Below are positions 9,110 through 17,696 of a DNA stretch of 64,000 bases, piece by piece. The stretch covers positions 62,001 through 126,000 of the forward strand of contig CAYNHZ010000002.1 of assembly GCA_964397445.1 (NCBI GenBank). Direction: 5' to 3'. Numbering within the stretch: the first letter of the stretch is position 1; every line of letters begins with the position of its first letter. The notes under the pieces were generated by a model, which saw only the letters and a list, made by a program, of their open reading frames with translations, was not told the DNA's origin and searched no databases. Made by a program: the position numbers and the translations under genes. This DNA is from CAYNHZ01 sp964397445 (GTDB taxonomy: Bacteria; Bacteroidota; Bacteroidia; Bacteroidales; UBA932).

Positions 9110-9191
9110 GCGGGCGTGTTGAAATTGGTAGACAATCCAGACTTAGGATCTGGTGCCGAGAGGCGTGGGGGTTCGAGTCCCTTCGCCCGCA
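9110..9191 (+). tRNA. tRNA-Leu (anticodon TAG)
   Basis: An 82-base cloverleaf that I folded by eye. The acceptor stem is GCGGGCG with CGCCCGC and discriminator A at 9191. The anticodon stem CCAGA/TCTGG encloses the loop CTTAGGA, giving anticodon TAG (reads CUA and other CUN codons). The long variable arm around TGCCGAGAGGCGTG marks a class II tRNA, as expected for leucine, and the T-loop TTCGAGT is present. CCA is not encoded. It has its own promoter and is followed by a terminator-like hairpin. Confidence 0.95.
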
Positions 9192-9197
9192 CGAAAA

Positions 9198-9250
9198 AGA
9201 GAGCAATAAGTAATGAATTAATATTCAGCTTATTACTCTCTTTTCTTATT
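9198..9250 (+). terminator. Terminator downstream of tRNA-Leu
   Basis: The arm 9198-9210 pairs with 9229-9241 (13 positions, one mismatch), with further pairing of GAAT and ATTC inside, followed by a T-rich tract (9241-9255). Probably ends the tRNA transcript. Confidence 0.6.
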
Positions 9251-9271
9251 TTTTTCAGATACAATATTCTA

Positions 9272-10048
9272 TCAATAATTCAACCAAGTTTTGAAGGAGG
9301 ACAATTTCTCCCTACTGATTGTTATTGTAATTTTTGAAGGAGGAACTACACCTACAATAAGTTTATTATTGAAATATGGTTCGATTTTTTTTATAGAGTC
9401 GATACCTATGATAAATTGTCTGTTAGCCCTAAAAAATTTATTGGGGTCAAGTTGTTCACTCAGTTTGTCAAGTGTCAAATCCACTACCATCTCCCTCCCG
9501 ATATGTGTCACCGCTGTAGTTATTCGATTTTCAGAATAAAAATAAGCAATCTCATCCACCGAAAGAGTTGTATATCTTTCAGCGCCATATATCAAAAACC
9601 GTGTCCTATACCGTTTTGATGAGGGAGTGACTAAATTTTCGAGAATATTACTTAAATATTCCTGTTGATATTTCAAGTTACGATTGTACGCAGATTCATA
9701 CTTCTCTATAGCTTCAAGCAGTCTCTCCTGATGGATAGGTTTCAGTATATAATCGATACTATTTACCTGAAAAGCCTGAATAGCATACTCATCATAGGCA
9801 GTTGTAAAAATTATTGTAGATGTCGGCATAGCTTTGGAGATGAAATCAAATGAGTTGCCATCTGAAAGGTGTATATCAAGAAAAATCAGGTCGGGGTGTG
9901 GATTTTGAGAAAACCACAAAACAGCCTCATTTATACTACCCGGAATTATCGTAACATCCCAATCGGGACGCATTCTCTCAACCATAGACATCAATAATCT
10001 GGCCGCCGGTTTTTCATCTTCGATAATTACTGCAAATATCTTATTCAT
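9272..10048 (-). CDS. LytTR-family response regulator
   Basis: A 258-aa two-component response regulator. The receiver domain (residues 1-125) has the acidic pair in IIEDEKP, phospho-acceptor Asp58 in IFLDIHL, the conserved Thr/Ser region FTTAYDEYA and Lys in LKPI. The C-terminal half (about 150-255) is a LytTR DNA-binding domain, seen from DEIAYFYSENRITTAV, VDLTLDKLSEQLDPNKFFRANRQFII and IKKIEPYFNNKL. Its start overlaps the end of the kinase gene by 8 bases, indicating translational coupling. As the last gene of the RND efflux operon it is likely to regulate that pump. Confidence 0.93.
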   Translation of the reverse strand: MNKIFAVIIEDEKPAARLLMSMVERMRPDWDVTIIPGSINEAVLWFSQNPHPDLIFLDIHLSDGNSFDFISKAMPTSTIIFTTAYDEYAIQAFQVNSIDYILKPIHQERLLEAIEKYESAYNRNLKYQQEYLSNILENLVTPSSKRYRTRFLIYGAERYTTLSVDEIAYFYSENRITTAVTHIGREMVVDLTLDKLSEQLDPNKFFRANRQFIIGIDSIKKIEPYFNNKLIVGVVPPSKITITISREKLSSFKTWLNY

Positions 10049-11060
10049 ATAGTATTGGTACCTTTACGGTGAATAATTTCTCATCCCTGAGGATTGTAAT
10101 ATTTTTACCCATCATCAATATACATCGATTTGATAGATTCTTAAGTCCTGTTCCACTTGTTTCGGTAATGTTTTTCGGATTTAAGGTATTTGAAACAATA
10201 AGTAAATCGTTACAAATTGAGATGTTTATAATCATCGGAAAAGATTCCGAAATAACATTATGCTTAATTACATTCTCTGTTAAGAGTTGTAAAGTAAGTG
10301 GGGGGATTTTTACATCAAAATCTTTATCAGATATGTTACATTCTACAGAGATATAATCACCTATCCTTACACGATGTAAAAAAACGTAAGAGTTCATAAA
10401 GGAGAGCTCTTTATCTATGGAAATCAACATTTTATCTTGACAATACAATACATATCTGTATGCATCGGAAAGATTTCGGGTAAATTGTACGGCATTTGCC
10501 GGATCATACTCTATCTCTGCAATAAGTGTATTAAGATTGTTAAACAGAAAATGTGGATTGAGCTGCCCCTGTAATGCAACATATTTGGCCTTATTATTCT
10601 CATCATGCAACCTTGCTGTCTCCTGTTGAATGAGCATATTTTGAAGGACCGACTGATTTATAACCAAAAGCCCTACAATGATTAGATCTAACAACCACAA
10701 TATTATCAATACTCTACCACCACCATTTGGAAAAAAATACGGCTCACTTACCCCCACCAACAACTTTGCCAATACCAATAATCCGTAATTCACTAAAAAC
10801 AATACAACTGCAACACAAGAATATAACAGCACCATCTTCCAACGTTGCATTACATATCTCCCAATCCACTTACTGAGTCTGATAATTAAAAAGCCAAGAA
10901 TATTAAATGCTATAATGAAGAATACATACCCCCAAATAAATTTGTATAATAGTTTAGCATCTGCCGGCAGGTTTGTCGCATTAGAAAGTAGTACATAAGC
11001 CAGAAGCCCTAAAATAGAAAATAGGAATATATAAGATACATTTGTCTTTACCTTCACCAT
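10041..11060 (-). CDS. LytS/YehU-type sensor histidine kinase
   Basis: Inner-membrane sensor kinase of 339 aa. The N-terminal half has four likely transmembrane helices (about residues 9-25, 42-61, 78-98, 118-136) and no large periplasmic domain, so the signal may be sensed in or near the membrane. The His_kinase (PF06580-type) dimerisation motif QLNPHFLFNNLN contains the phospho-acceptor His170. The ATP-binding domain follows with an N box (LLTENVIKHNV) and a G box (GTGLKNLSNR). It partners the overlapping LytTR regulator and lies 33 bases after the TolC-like gene. Confidence 0.92.
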   Translation of the reverse strand: MVKVKTNVSYIFLFSILGLLAYVLLSNATNLPADAKLLYKFIWGYVFFIIAFNILGFLIIRLSKWIGRYVMQRWKMVLLYSCVAVVLFLVNYGLLVLAKLLVGVSEPYFFPNGGGRVLIILWLLDLIIVGLLVINQSVLQNMLIQQETARLHDENNKAKYVALQGQLNPHFLFNNLNTLIAEIEYDPANAVQFTRNLSDAYRYVLYCQDKMLISIDKELSFMNSYVFLHRVRIGDYISVECNISDKDFDVKIPPLTLQLLTENVIKHNVISESFPMIINISICNDLLIVSNTLNPKNITETSGTGLKNLSNRCILMMGKNITILRDEKLFTVKVPILYE

Positions 11061-11093
11061 ATTATAATCTATTATATTGCAATATTACAAGAT

Positions 11094-12392
11094 TTATTTT
11101 ACACAATAACCATTTAAAGCCTTAACTTGTTCAGCAAAATTTACTTGCATCTCAAGTTTCGCATTTACATAATTGACTTCGGTAGTGAGTTTGTACACCT
11201 GAGCATCTATCACATCAACAACAGAAGCCCTTCCCTCATTATATCGTTCAATCGATTTGAATTCGTTTTCATACGCTTTATCAAGAGAGTTTTTTGTCAA
11301 ATCCACCCTTTGAATTGATTGCATCAAGTTCATCTTCGATTTCTCCACTTCGAGTTCTATTGCATCTTTAATATTATTAAGATTGTCTTTGATAATACCT
11401 ATTTTATGCTCAAAAGCCCTTTTATCGCTCCTCCTTTTGCCCCAATCAAATATCGGGACAGTGAGCTTGGCATATACAGCATAATTTAGATTAAGATCGC
11501 TCTTAAAATTGTAACCCGGTGAGGAATAACTCCCCTCAGCCCCTACATAAAACTGAGGTTTATATTGAGCATCGTTGATTATCAATGAACTTTGTTGAAT
11601 ATTGACATTATCGGTGGCCATTTTTATCTCAGGTCTCTCAATAGATTGTATAGAAGAAAAATAGGTAGTGTCGATAGAAGCTACAACCAACGAATCGACC
11701 TCGATCAAATCATCTAATTTATTGCCAATAAGCGAATTGAGTGCCATCCTATTTGACTGAGTCTCATTTTGTGATTTTAAAAGTTGATATTGAGAATTAT
11801 TTAGTTTTACCTCTACCATAAGCAAATCCTGAGGGTCTGCAATCCCAATCTCTACCCTCTCTTTCACTATCTGCTTGAGTTTCGCAATTGATTGATAATA
11901 AGCATTAAAAAGTGATGTAAGTTCAATACTTGCCACCGTATTCCAATACTGAATATCTGTTTGAAAACAGACATTGGAACGAACCATATCAAATGTGTTT
12001 TTAGAGAGTGATTGCTGCTGCTCTGAGAGTTTGATGAGCTCTAAAACACGCCCGCCTGTATATACAGGCTGAAGCAATGTTATCGCCACACCATACTGCA
12101 TATTTTGCCCTTTGAAAAATATTTTGTCGTTCACAGTAGGAATATTCAATGATAACTCCATTGGGTTGCCGATATATTGAAAATTAGCACTTCCGTCAAA
12201 TTTGGGCTTTAAATTGTCTTGTGCAGATTTTACCAATTCAATACTTGCCATAATATTCTTCTCAGCAGCTTTCAAATCGTGATTATACTCCAAAGCCATC
12301 TGACGGTACTTCTCCAACAAAGGGATATTTGTCTGTCCATATCCAGATAGACAAATACAACAAAAAACTATTAGTACACTTATTATTCTCAT
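11094..12392 (-). CDS. TolC-family outer-membrane efflux channel
   Basis: Outer-membrane channel of a tripartite pump. The 432-aa protein has a signal peptide (about residues 1-20, ending near SGYGQ) and two repeated long-helix halves rich in Gln/Asn/Lys, the OEP family layout. Features include QPVYTGGRVLELIKLSEQQ in the first half and VPIFDWGKRRSDKRAFEHK in the second, both standard TolC-like landmarks. The final segment (ERYNEGRASVVDVIDAQ) matches the family's conserved end. It starts two bases after the RND permease stop codon, so the two are tightly coupled. Confidence 0.94.
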   Translation of the reverse strand: MRIISVLIVFCCICLSGYGQTNIPLLEKYRQMALEYNHDLKAAEKNIMASIELVKSAQDNLKPKFDGSANFQYIGNPMELSLNIPTVNDKIFFKGQNMQYGVAITLLQPVYTGGRVLELIKLSEQQQSLSKNTFDMVRSNVCFQTDIQYWNTVASIELTSLFNAYYQSIAKLKQIVKERVEIGIADPQDLLMVEVKLNNSQYQLLKSQNETQSNRMALNSLIGNKLDDLIEVDSLVVASIDTTYFSSIQSIERPEIKMATDNVNIQQSSLIINDAQYKPQFYVGAEGSYSSPGYNFKSDLNLNYAVYAKLTVPIFDWGKRRSDKRAFEHKIGIIKDNLNNIKDAIELEVEKSKMNLMQSIQRVDLTKNSLDKAYENEFKSIERYNEGRASVVDVIDAQVYKLTTEVNYVNAKLEMQVNFAEQVKALNGYCVK

Positions 12393-12394
12393 TA

Positions 12395-15300
12395 TTAGCG
12401 TGATTTAACTTTATAGAAAATAGAATACAATACCGGGGTGATAAATAGTGTCAGACAGGTTGCGAATGTAAGTCCGAAGACAATTGTTGCTGCCATCCCC
12501 CCAAATACTATATCAAAAAGGAGGGGAACCATACCAAAGATTGTAGTAGTAGCAGCCATTAAAACAGGACGAGTACGAGATACGGTTGCCTCAATGATTG
12601 CTTGATAGAGATCAATCCCGCTACGATATTGAATATTTATCTCATCAATGAGTACAATAACATTTTTGATAATCATCCCAAGCAATCCGAGCCACCCGGC
12701 TATCGGAAAAAACCCAAAATCAAATCCGGTCAGAAGCATTCCAATCGACACTCCAATCAAAGAAAGTGGCAAAACACATAAAATAATCAGCGGTTCTTTG
12801 AAATTACCAAACAGAGCAACCAATATCACGATTAACAATAAGAATGCTAACGGGAAAAATTTTGTAAGTGCTTCTAACCCCTCATTTTGATCTTTAAATT
12901 GAGAGTCCCAAAAGAAAGTATATCCTTCAGGAAGTTTAATATTTTCAATCTCATCCCTTATTTTTGTATGAACTTCCAACATAGTAGCGCCACTGCAAAC
13001 GCCACAAGAGGCAGCCATAGATAATTGTCTGTTATATGTTCTGATTTGGGGATACTCCCATATAGTCTCGATACTCTTTGTTACCTGAGATAAAGGCGCC
13101 GAATTGGATCCATTCCATATTGAGATGTTCCCCAACTCCTCAGGCGAGGTTGGATCTGTATACGCAGATTTTAATAAAACGGGAACTTTATCCTCATTAT
13201 CACGATATATTCCGATAACAGCTCCGTCATTTATCGATTTGACCGACTCCATCATCTGAGCCTTTGAAATACCCAAAGCGCCCGCCTTAATCGGATCATA
13301 GATAGGTTGAGTTACCATTGTCATATTTCCCCATTCATTGCGAATATCTATCGCTTTTGGATTTTTTCTCATTATATCTATGGCAATCCCCACCAAAGAG
13401 TCCAATACATCTGCATCTGGACCTAAAAAACGGGCTTCAATAACAGCTTCAGTCAGAGGGCTTAACTCAAATTTATTCACTTTGATTAGCGGCTCCGGGA
13501 ATTTTACCCTAATAGATTCATCCAATAAAGTATGCAACTCTCTTGATTGTTTTGACGATTTACACTTTATCAATAATTGTGCATAATTTGGTTGGGGACC
13601 GAATGCCACATTTGATAAATAATATCGAGGTGGGGTTCTCCCAACATAACTTGAAACCACATCTGTCTGATCATAAGTTTTGATATAATCAACCATTTCG
13701 GAGACAATAGCATCTGTATTCTCAATTTTAGTCCCTTCAGGCAACCATAAATCGATCGTAAAATATTGTTTATCAAGTGAAGGAACAAATACCTTTGGAA
13801 TAAATTTAAAACTCCAAACTGATAAAATCATCAACACTACTACAATACTAACTGTAACATATTTATACCTAATAACAAATTTTAATGACCTCCTAAAAAG
13901 ATCAAACCATTTTCCTGAGAACAATTGATCTTTTATTTGATCAGGGCGAGGCCTTTTAACAAACTCCTGGATAAAGAAAGGGGTCTGAGTAAATGCAAAT
14001 ACCCAGCTAAACATCAATGAGATACCGATTACAATCACCAATGACGAGAGCAACTCCCCTGTAATATGGGGTGAGTAATAGATCGGCATAAAGGTAAGAA
14101 TCGCAATAATAGTTGCAGCCAAAAGGGGAAGGGCAGTAGATGAACAAGCTTTCAAAATGGCAATACGCTTACGCATACCACGTTGCATATTTACGAGTGC
14201 AGAGTCGGACACAACAATTGCATTATCAACGAGCATACCCATTGCAATAATTATTGCAGCAAGTGACATCCGTTGAAGGGCTATACCTTCAGCAAACATC
14301 ACTATAAGGGTTGCAAAAATTGAGAAAATCAATCCGCTTCCAACCAATAATCCGTTTTTAAAACCTATGAAAAACAGTAGAATAGCTACCACTGTTACAA
14401 CTGAGATGATAAGATTTAAAATAAATCCATCGTTAGCCAAAGCCGATTCATACCCTTGATCATAAAGGGGGAACAACTCAAACCCTTCCGGTAGCGATTT
14501 ATTAAACTCATCTATACGCTCTTTTACAAGAGATGCCATCTGAACAACATTACCTGTGGGAATTGTGGAAACAGCTATTCCGATAGCAGGTTCTCCATCA
14601 ATACGCATAATACTGTTTATAGGGTGTTTATAACTCTCCTCGATTGTAGCAATATCGGATAGACGAAAATGTTCTCCCGTATGAGAGACAATAGTGAGAT
14701 CCTTAATATCGTTGAGAGAATAAAAATTTCCTGTTGATTCTATTCTGATCCGATTATCACTCGTCTCGATAGCTCCCGCATCGACTACACGATTTTGAGC
14801 TTCAAAAGCTCTTTGAATATCTGCTGTAGTAAGTCCGCTCTGAGACATTAATGAGGGGCTTATCAATACATCAATAGTAGGAGTTTGAACCCCGTAAATT
14901 TCTACTTTTGCAACATCCTTAACAGTTTGGAGATCGTTCTTAATCTTTTTTGCCTGTTCATTCATCTCTCTATATGAGTGAATGCTACTTCTCAGTCCAT
15001 AGAACACCCCAAGCACATCCCCAAAATCATCATTCACCACAGAGGGTCCTGAACCGGCAGGTAGTTTAGTCTGGACATCATTCACTTTGCGGCGAAGTTT
15101 ATCCCACAGTTGTTGCATTTGATCCGCCCTGATCTCTTTCTTTACGAAAACAGTAATTTTTGACAAACCAGCCCTATTTTCGGTTTTCAGATAGTACAAT
15201 TCACCCAAAGATTGGATAGACTTCTCCAGCACATCAGTAACCTGGGTCCTCACTTCAGAGGGGGAGGCACCGGGATAAGGTGTAATCACTAAAGCTTGCT

Positions 15301-15427
15301 TAATTGTAAAAGGGGCATCTTCCAATTTTCCCATTTTCACATATGAGAATATTCCCCCAAAGCATATAAAAGCGAGGAATAATATAGTTATTGATTTGTT
15401 TTGTAAAAAATATTTAACCAATTTCAT
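12395..15427 (-). CDS. RND efflux transporter permease (HAE1/AcrB family)
   Basis: Proton-driven inner-membrane pump of about 1010 aa, with twelve hydrophobic segments in the usual 1+5 / 1+5 arrangement and two large periplasmic loops. TM4 carries GMLVDNAIVVSD, so the first of the two acidic proton-relay positions (D407 in AcrB) is present and the second is Asn. That pattern occurs in many HAE1 members. The frame opens with TTG at 15439, but I prefer ATG at 15427 (MKLVKYF), which gives the normal short cytoplasmic start before TM1. The substrate cannot be deduced; neighbours are the adaptor and the outer-membrane channel. Confidence 0.93.
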   Translation of the reverse strand: MKLVKYFLQNKSITILFLAFICFGGIFSYVKMGKLEDAPFTIKQALVITPYPGASPSEVRTQVTDVLEKSIQSLGELYYLKTENRAGLSKITVFVKKEIRADQMQQLWDKLRRKVNDVQTKLPAGSGPSVVNDDFGDVLGVFYGLRSSIHSYREMNEQAKKIKNDLQTVKDVAKVEIYGVQTPTIDVLISPSLMSQSGLTTADIQRAFEAQNRVVDAGAIETSDNRIRIESTGNFYSLNDIKDLTIVSHTGEHFRLSDIATIEESYKHPINSIMRIDGEPAIGIAVSTIPTGNVVQMASLVKERIDEFNKSLPEGFELFPLYDQGYESALANDGFILNLIISVVTVVAILLFFIGFKNGLLVGSGLIFSIFATLIVMFAEGIALQRMSLAAIIIAMGMLVDNAIVVSDSALVNMQRGMRKRIAILKACSSTALPLLAATIIAILTFMPIYYSPHITGELLSSLVIVIGISLMFSWVFAFTQTPFFIQEFVKRPRPDQIKDQLFSGKWFDLFRRSLKFVIRYKYVTVSIVVVLMILSVWSFKFIPKVFVPSLDKQYFTIDLWLPEGTKIENTDAIVSEMVDYIKTYDQTDVVSSYVGRTPPRYYLSNVAFGPQPNYAQLLIKCKSSKQSRELHTLLDESIRVKFPEPLIKVNKFELSPLTEAVIEARFLGPDADVLDSLVGIAIDIMRKNPKAIDIRNEWGNMTMVTQPIYDPIKAGALGISKAQMMESVKSINDGAVIGIYRDNEDKVPVLLKSAYTDPTSPEELGNISIWNGSNSAPLSQVTKSIETIWEYPQIRTYNRQLSMAASCGVCSGATMLEVHTKIRDEIENIKLPEGYTFFWDSQFKDQNEGLEALTKFFPLAFLLLIVILVALFGNFKEPLIILCVLPLSLIGVSIGMLLTGFDFGFFPIAGWLGLLGMIIKNVIVLIDEINIQYRSGIDLYQAIIEATVSRTRPVLMAATTTIFGMVPLLFDIVFGGMAATIVFGLTFATCLTLFITPVLYSIFYKVKSR

Positions 15428-15435
15428 AATTTTAA

Positions 15436-16461
15436 TCAATCTTGAATGGTTACTTTTAAACCTTCCGAAAGAAATCTAAGTCCACTTATAACCACTTGTT
15501 CACCCTTTTTTATCTCTCCATAAACTTCAACATTCCCTCTTGGTAATAAACGACCAATTTCAATATTTCTTTTAGACACATTCCATAAGACCGTATCTAC
15601 ACACCATATATAATCACCCTCCGTAGGACGATGCGATAGTGCTGTTTGGGGGATCACAATAACAGAATCTGTTTTTTCAGAAACAAAAGAAACCTCTCCG
15701 GACATACCTGGTAACAAATCACCGTTTTTGTTTGACAATAAAGCTGTTAGCAAATATGAAAGATTGTTATCAGAGGTGTTTTTAGAGATATCTGCCACCT
15801 TTGCGTAATACATTTTCTCCGGATTTATATCAAAGCAAAGGGATACATCTTTAATATTTTGAGCCTTTATTGCTATATCCTGACTAACATATACCTCGAT
15901 TCTAATCTGTTCGATATCAACTAAAGTGACTATCGACTGAGTTGCTTTTACATCTTGATATTGTTCGATATAAATTTGATTGATATACCCATCAAACGGA
16001 GCAATTAGTTTTGTATCAAGTAATTCGTTATTTGCTATTTCATAAGATGTTTTTGCTGAAATATAATCAGCGTACGCTTTATCATAGGTACTTGCAGAAA
16101 TATTTTTCTTTTCAAATAAATTCTTAATCCGCTCATATTCTGCTTTCGATTGGAAATACTGCCCCTCTGCTCTCTCTTTTCTTATAATAAAATCTCTATC
16201 ATCAATCTCTGCGATAACATCTCCCTTTTTGAAATAATTACCAACATAGGTATCAAAGTTTTTTACTTGTCCACCTACACGAAATGAAAGATTCGTAGTG
16301 TGCTGCGGTTTAGAAATAAATGAAAATTTCTTAACATTATTACCAACAACCAACCTTGCCTTATCGGTCTTTATTACAAAATTTTTGTCCTCTTTGCTTT
16401 GGTTAGCTCCACACGACACAGTTAACATAACCATCAAAATCATTAAGAATAATCTATTCAT
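15436..16461 (-). CDS. RND efflux periplasmic adaptor (membrane fusion lipoprotein)
   Basis: Links the RND pump to the TolC-like channel. The 341-aa protein has a lipoprotein signal (LMVMLTVSC, Cys at about residue 17), then a split biotinyl-lipoyl domain (VGGQVKNFDTYVGNYFKKGDVIAEIDD and later LIAPFDGYINQIYIEQYQDV) around a short alpha-hairpin, then beta-barrel and membrane-proximal domains. I chose ATG at 16461 over the open frame from 16503 because it places the lipobox correctly. First gene of the five-gene efflux and two-component operon. Confidence 0.92.
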   Translation of the reverse strand: MNRLFLMILMVMLTVSCGANQSKEDKNFVIKTDKARLVVGNNVKKFSFISKPQHTTNLSFRVGGQVKNFDTYVGNYFKKGDVIAEIDDRDFIIRKERAEGQYFQSKAEYERIKNLFEKKNISASTYDKAYADYISAKTSYEIANNELLDTKLIAPFDGYINQIYIEQYQDVKATQSIVTLVDIEQIRIEVYVSQDIAIKAQNIKDVSLCFDINPEKMYYAKVADISKNTSDNNLSYLLTALLSNKNGDLLPGMSGEVSFVSEKTDSVIVIPQTALSHRPTEGDYIWCVDTVLWNVSKRNIEIGRLLPRGNVEVYGEIKKGEQVVISGLRFLSEGLKVTIQD

Positions 16462-16500
16462 ATAATATGTTTTTGCACAAAGAAAATAAATGATAATAAC

Positions 16501-16551
16501 CAAATCTATTGGATTTTTACTGAACCGGATAAAATAGGTACCGAAACGGAT
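16501..16551 (-). promoter_or_regulatory. Probable regulated promoter and operator of the efflux operon
   Basis: On the minus strand a -7 element TAgaTTTG (16501-16508) lies 39 bases before the adaptor gene, without a good -33 TTTG. In its place are two 8-bp direct repeats, ATCCGTTT (16551-16544) and ATCCGGTT (16530-16523), with 7 of 8 bases alike and starts exactly 21 bp apart, two helical turns. LytTR regulators are known to bind paired direct repeats with this periodicity. Linking them to the regulator encoded in the same operon is inference. Confidence 0.45.
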
Positions 16552-16598
16552 TATATTGTATTACATTTGTCCTTTGTTATATAGTTGGCAAGAAATAA

Positions 16599-17483
16599 AT
16601 GAGACATACGAATAAAACAGCTAAAGGATATATTATTGGGGCAGTATCTGCTGCTTGCTATGGTCTAAACCCATTATTTGCAGTAAATATGTATAACGGA
16701 GGTATGAATGTTGACTCCGTATTATTATCACGATATGTTATTTCAGCCCTCTTGATCGGTCTCTATATGGTGATCAAAAGAGAATCATTTTCAATAAAAA
16801 GTGGGGAAATAGTTCCACTAATCGTTATGGGACTGTTATTTGCATTCTCATCATTATTCCTCTTCTCCAGCTACAACTATATGGATGTAGGTATCGCCTC
16901 AACCATCTTATTTGTCTATCCGGTTATGGTAGCAATAATAAATTCGGTGTTTTTTAGAGAAAAAGTATCTATTATCACAATCTCCTCTATTCTATTGGCG
17001 TGTGTAGGAATTGCTCTATTGTATAAAGGTGAAGACGGAGCAACTCTAAGTATAATAGGTGTCGTATTGGTTATGCTCTCCTCACTCTCATACGCCATTT
17101 ATATGATCGCCATAAACAAATCTGCCATCTCAAAGTTTTCACCTATAAAGCTCACATTCTATGCCCTCATTACAGGGAGTATAGTTTTTATAATCAGAGG
17201 ATTACTTATTACGGAAATAACACTGCCAAACACCTGTAATTTGTGGATCAATGCCTTTGGCATAGCCATATTTCCCACTGTAATATCGCTGATTTTCTTA
17301 GCTGTATCCGTCAGAATCATAGGATCCACATACACCGCTATTTTGGGTGCACTTGAACCACTCACAGCTGTCATTATAGGAGTTATGATATTTGGGGAAA
17401 ATTTGACAATAAAACTCATCTGCGGAATTATATTAATCCTAATCTCCGTTATGATGATAATACTCGAGAGAAGAAAGGTTTAA
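16599..17483 (+). CDS. EamA-family (DMT superfamily) transporter
   Basis: Inner-membrane permease of 294 aa with ten predicted transmembrane helices in two EamA repeats (about residues 8-140 and 150-290). Landmarks are GAVSAACYGLNPLFA at the start and TAILGALEPLTAVIIGVMIFGENLT near the end, the latter very typical of DMT exporters of metabolites. It is divergent from the efflux operon. A -7 element TAcaTTTG (16562-16569) lies 29 bases before its start, and the direct repeats of the efflux promoter sit just upstream of that, so shared control is possible. Substrate unknown. Confidence 0.9.
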   Translation: MRHTNKTAKGYIIGAVSAACYGLNPLFAVNMYNGGMNVDSVLLSRYVISALLIGLYMVIKRESFSIKSGEIVPLIVMGLLFAFSSLFLFSSYNYMDVGIASTILFVYPVMVAIINSVFFREKVSIITISSILLACVGIALLYKGEDGATLSIIGVVLVMLSSLSYAIYMIAINKSAISKFSPIKLTFYALITGSIVFIIRGLLITEITLPNTCNLWINAFGIAIFPTVISLIFLAVSVRIIGSTYTAILGALEPLTAVIIGVMIFGENLTIKLICGIILILISVMMIILERRKV

Positions 17484-17696
17484 TCTACCTTCTTACTCAT
17501 ATTCTTGAATGAGGTGCCAATTATCGGAAGGATATTATTGGGTAAAACAACCAAAATAAAAGCCAAATAATAATTTAATAATGGCAAAACAGATTAAGCA
17601 ATTATCAAACATTATAAGAAAATATAAGATATATTAGAAATTGCATTACAGACATCATATTCAGCCTCTTCAATCATTTAACCAATCAATTTTATC

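Noticed and set aside
17460..17500. Possible terminator after the EamA transporter gene
   Set aside because: Pairing of AAAGGT with ACCTT is short and bulged and lacks a T-tract.
17484..17696. Remnant gene or mobile element in the 213-base gap
   Set aside because: Only an 18-codon open frame and AT-rich sequence; no inverted or direct repeats or recognisable protein remnant.
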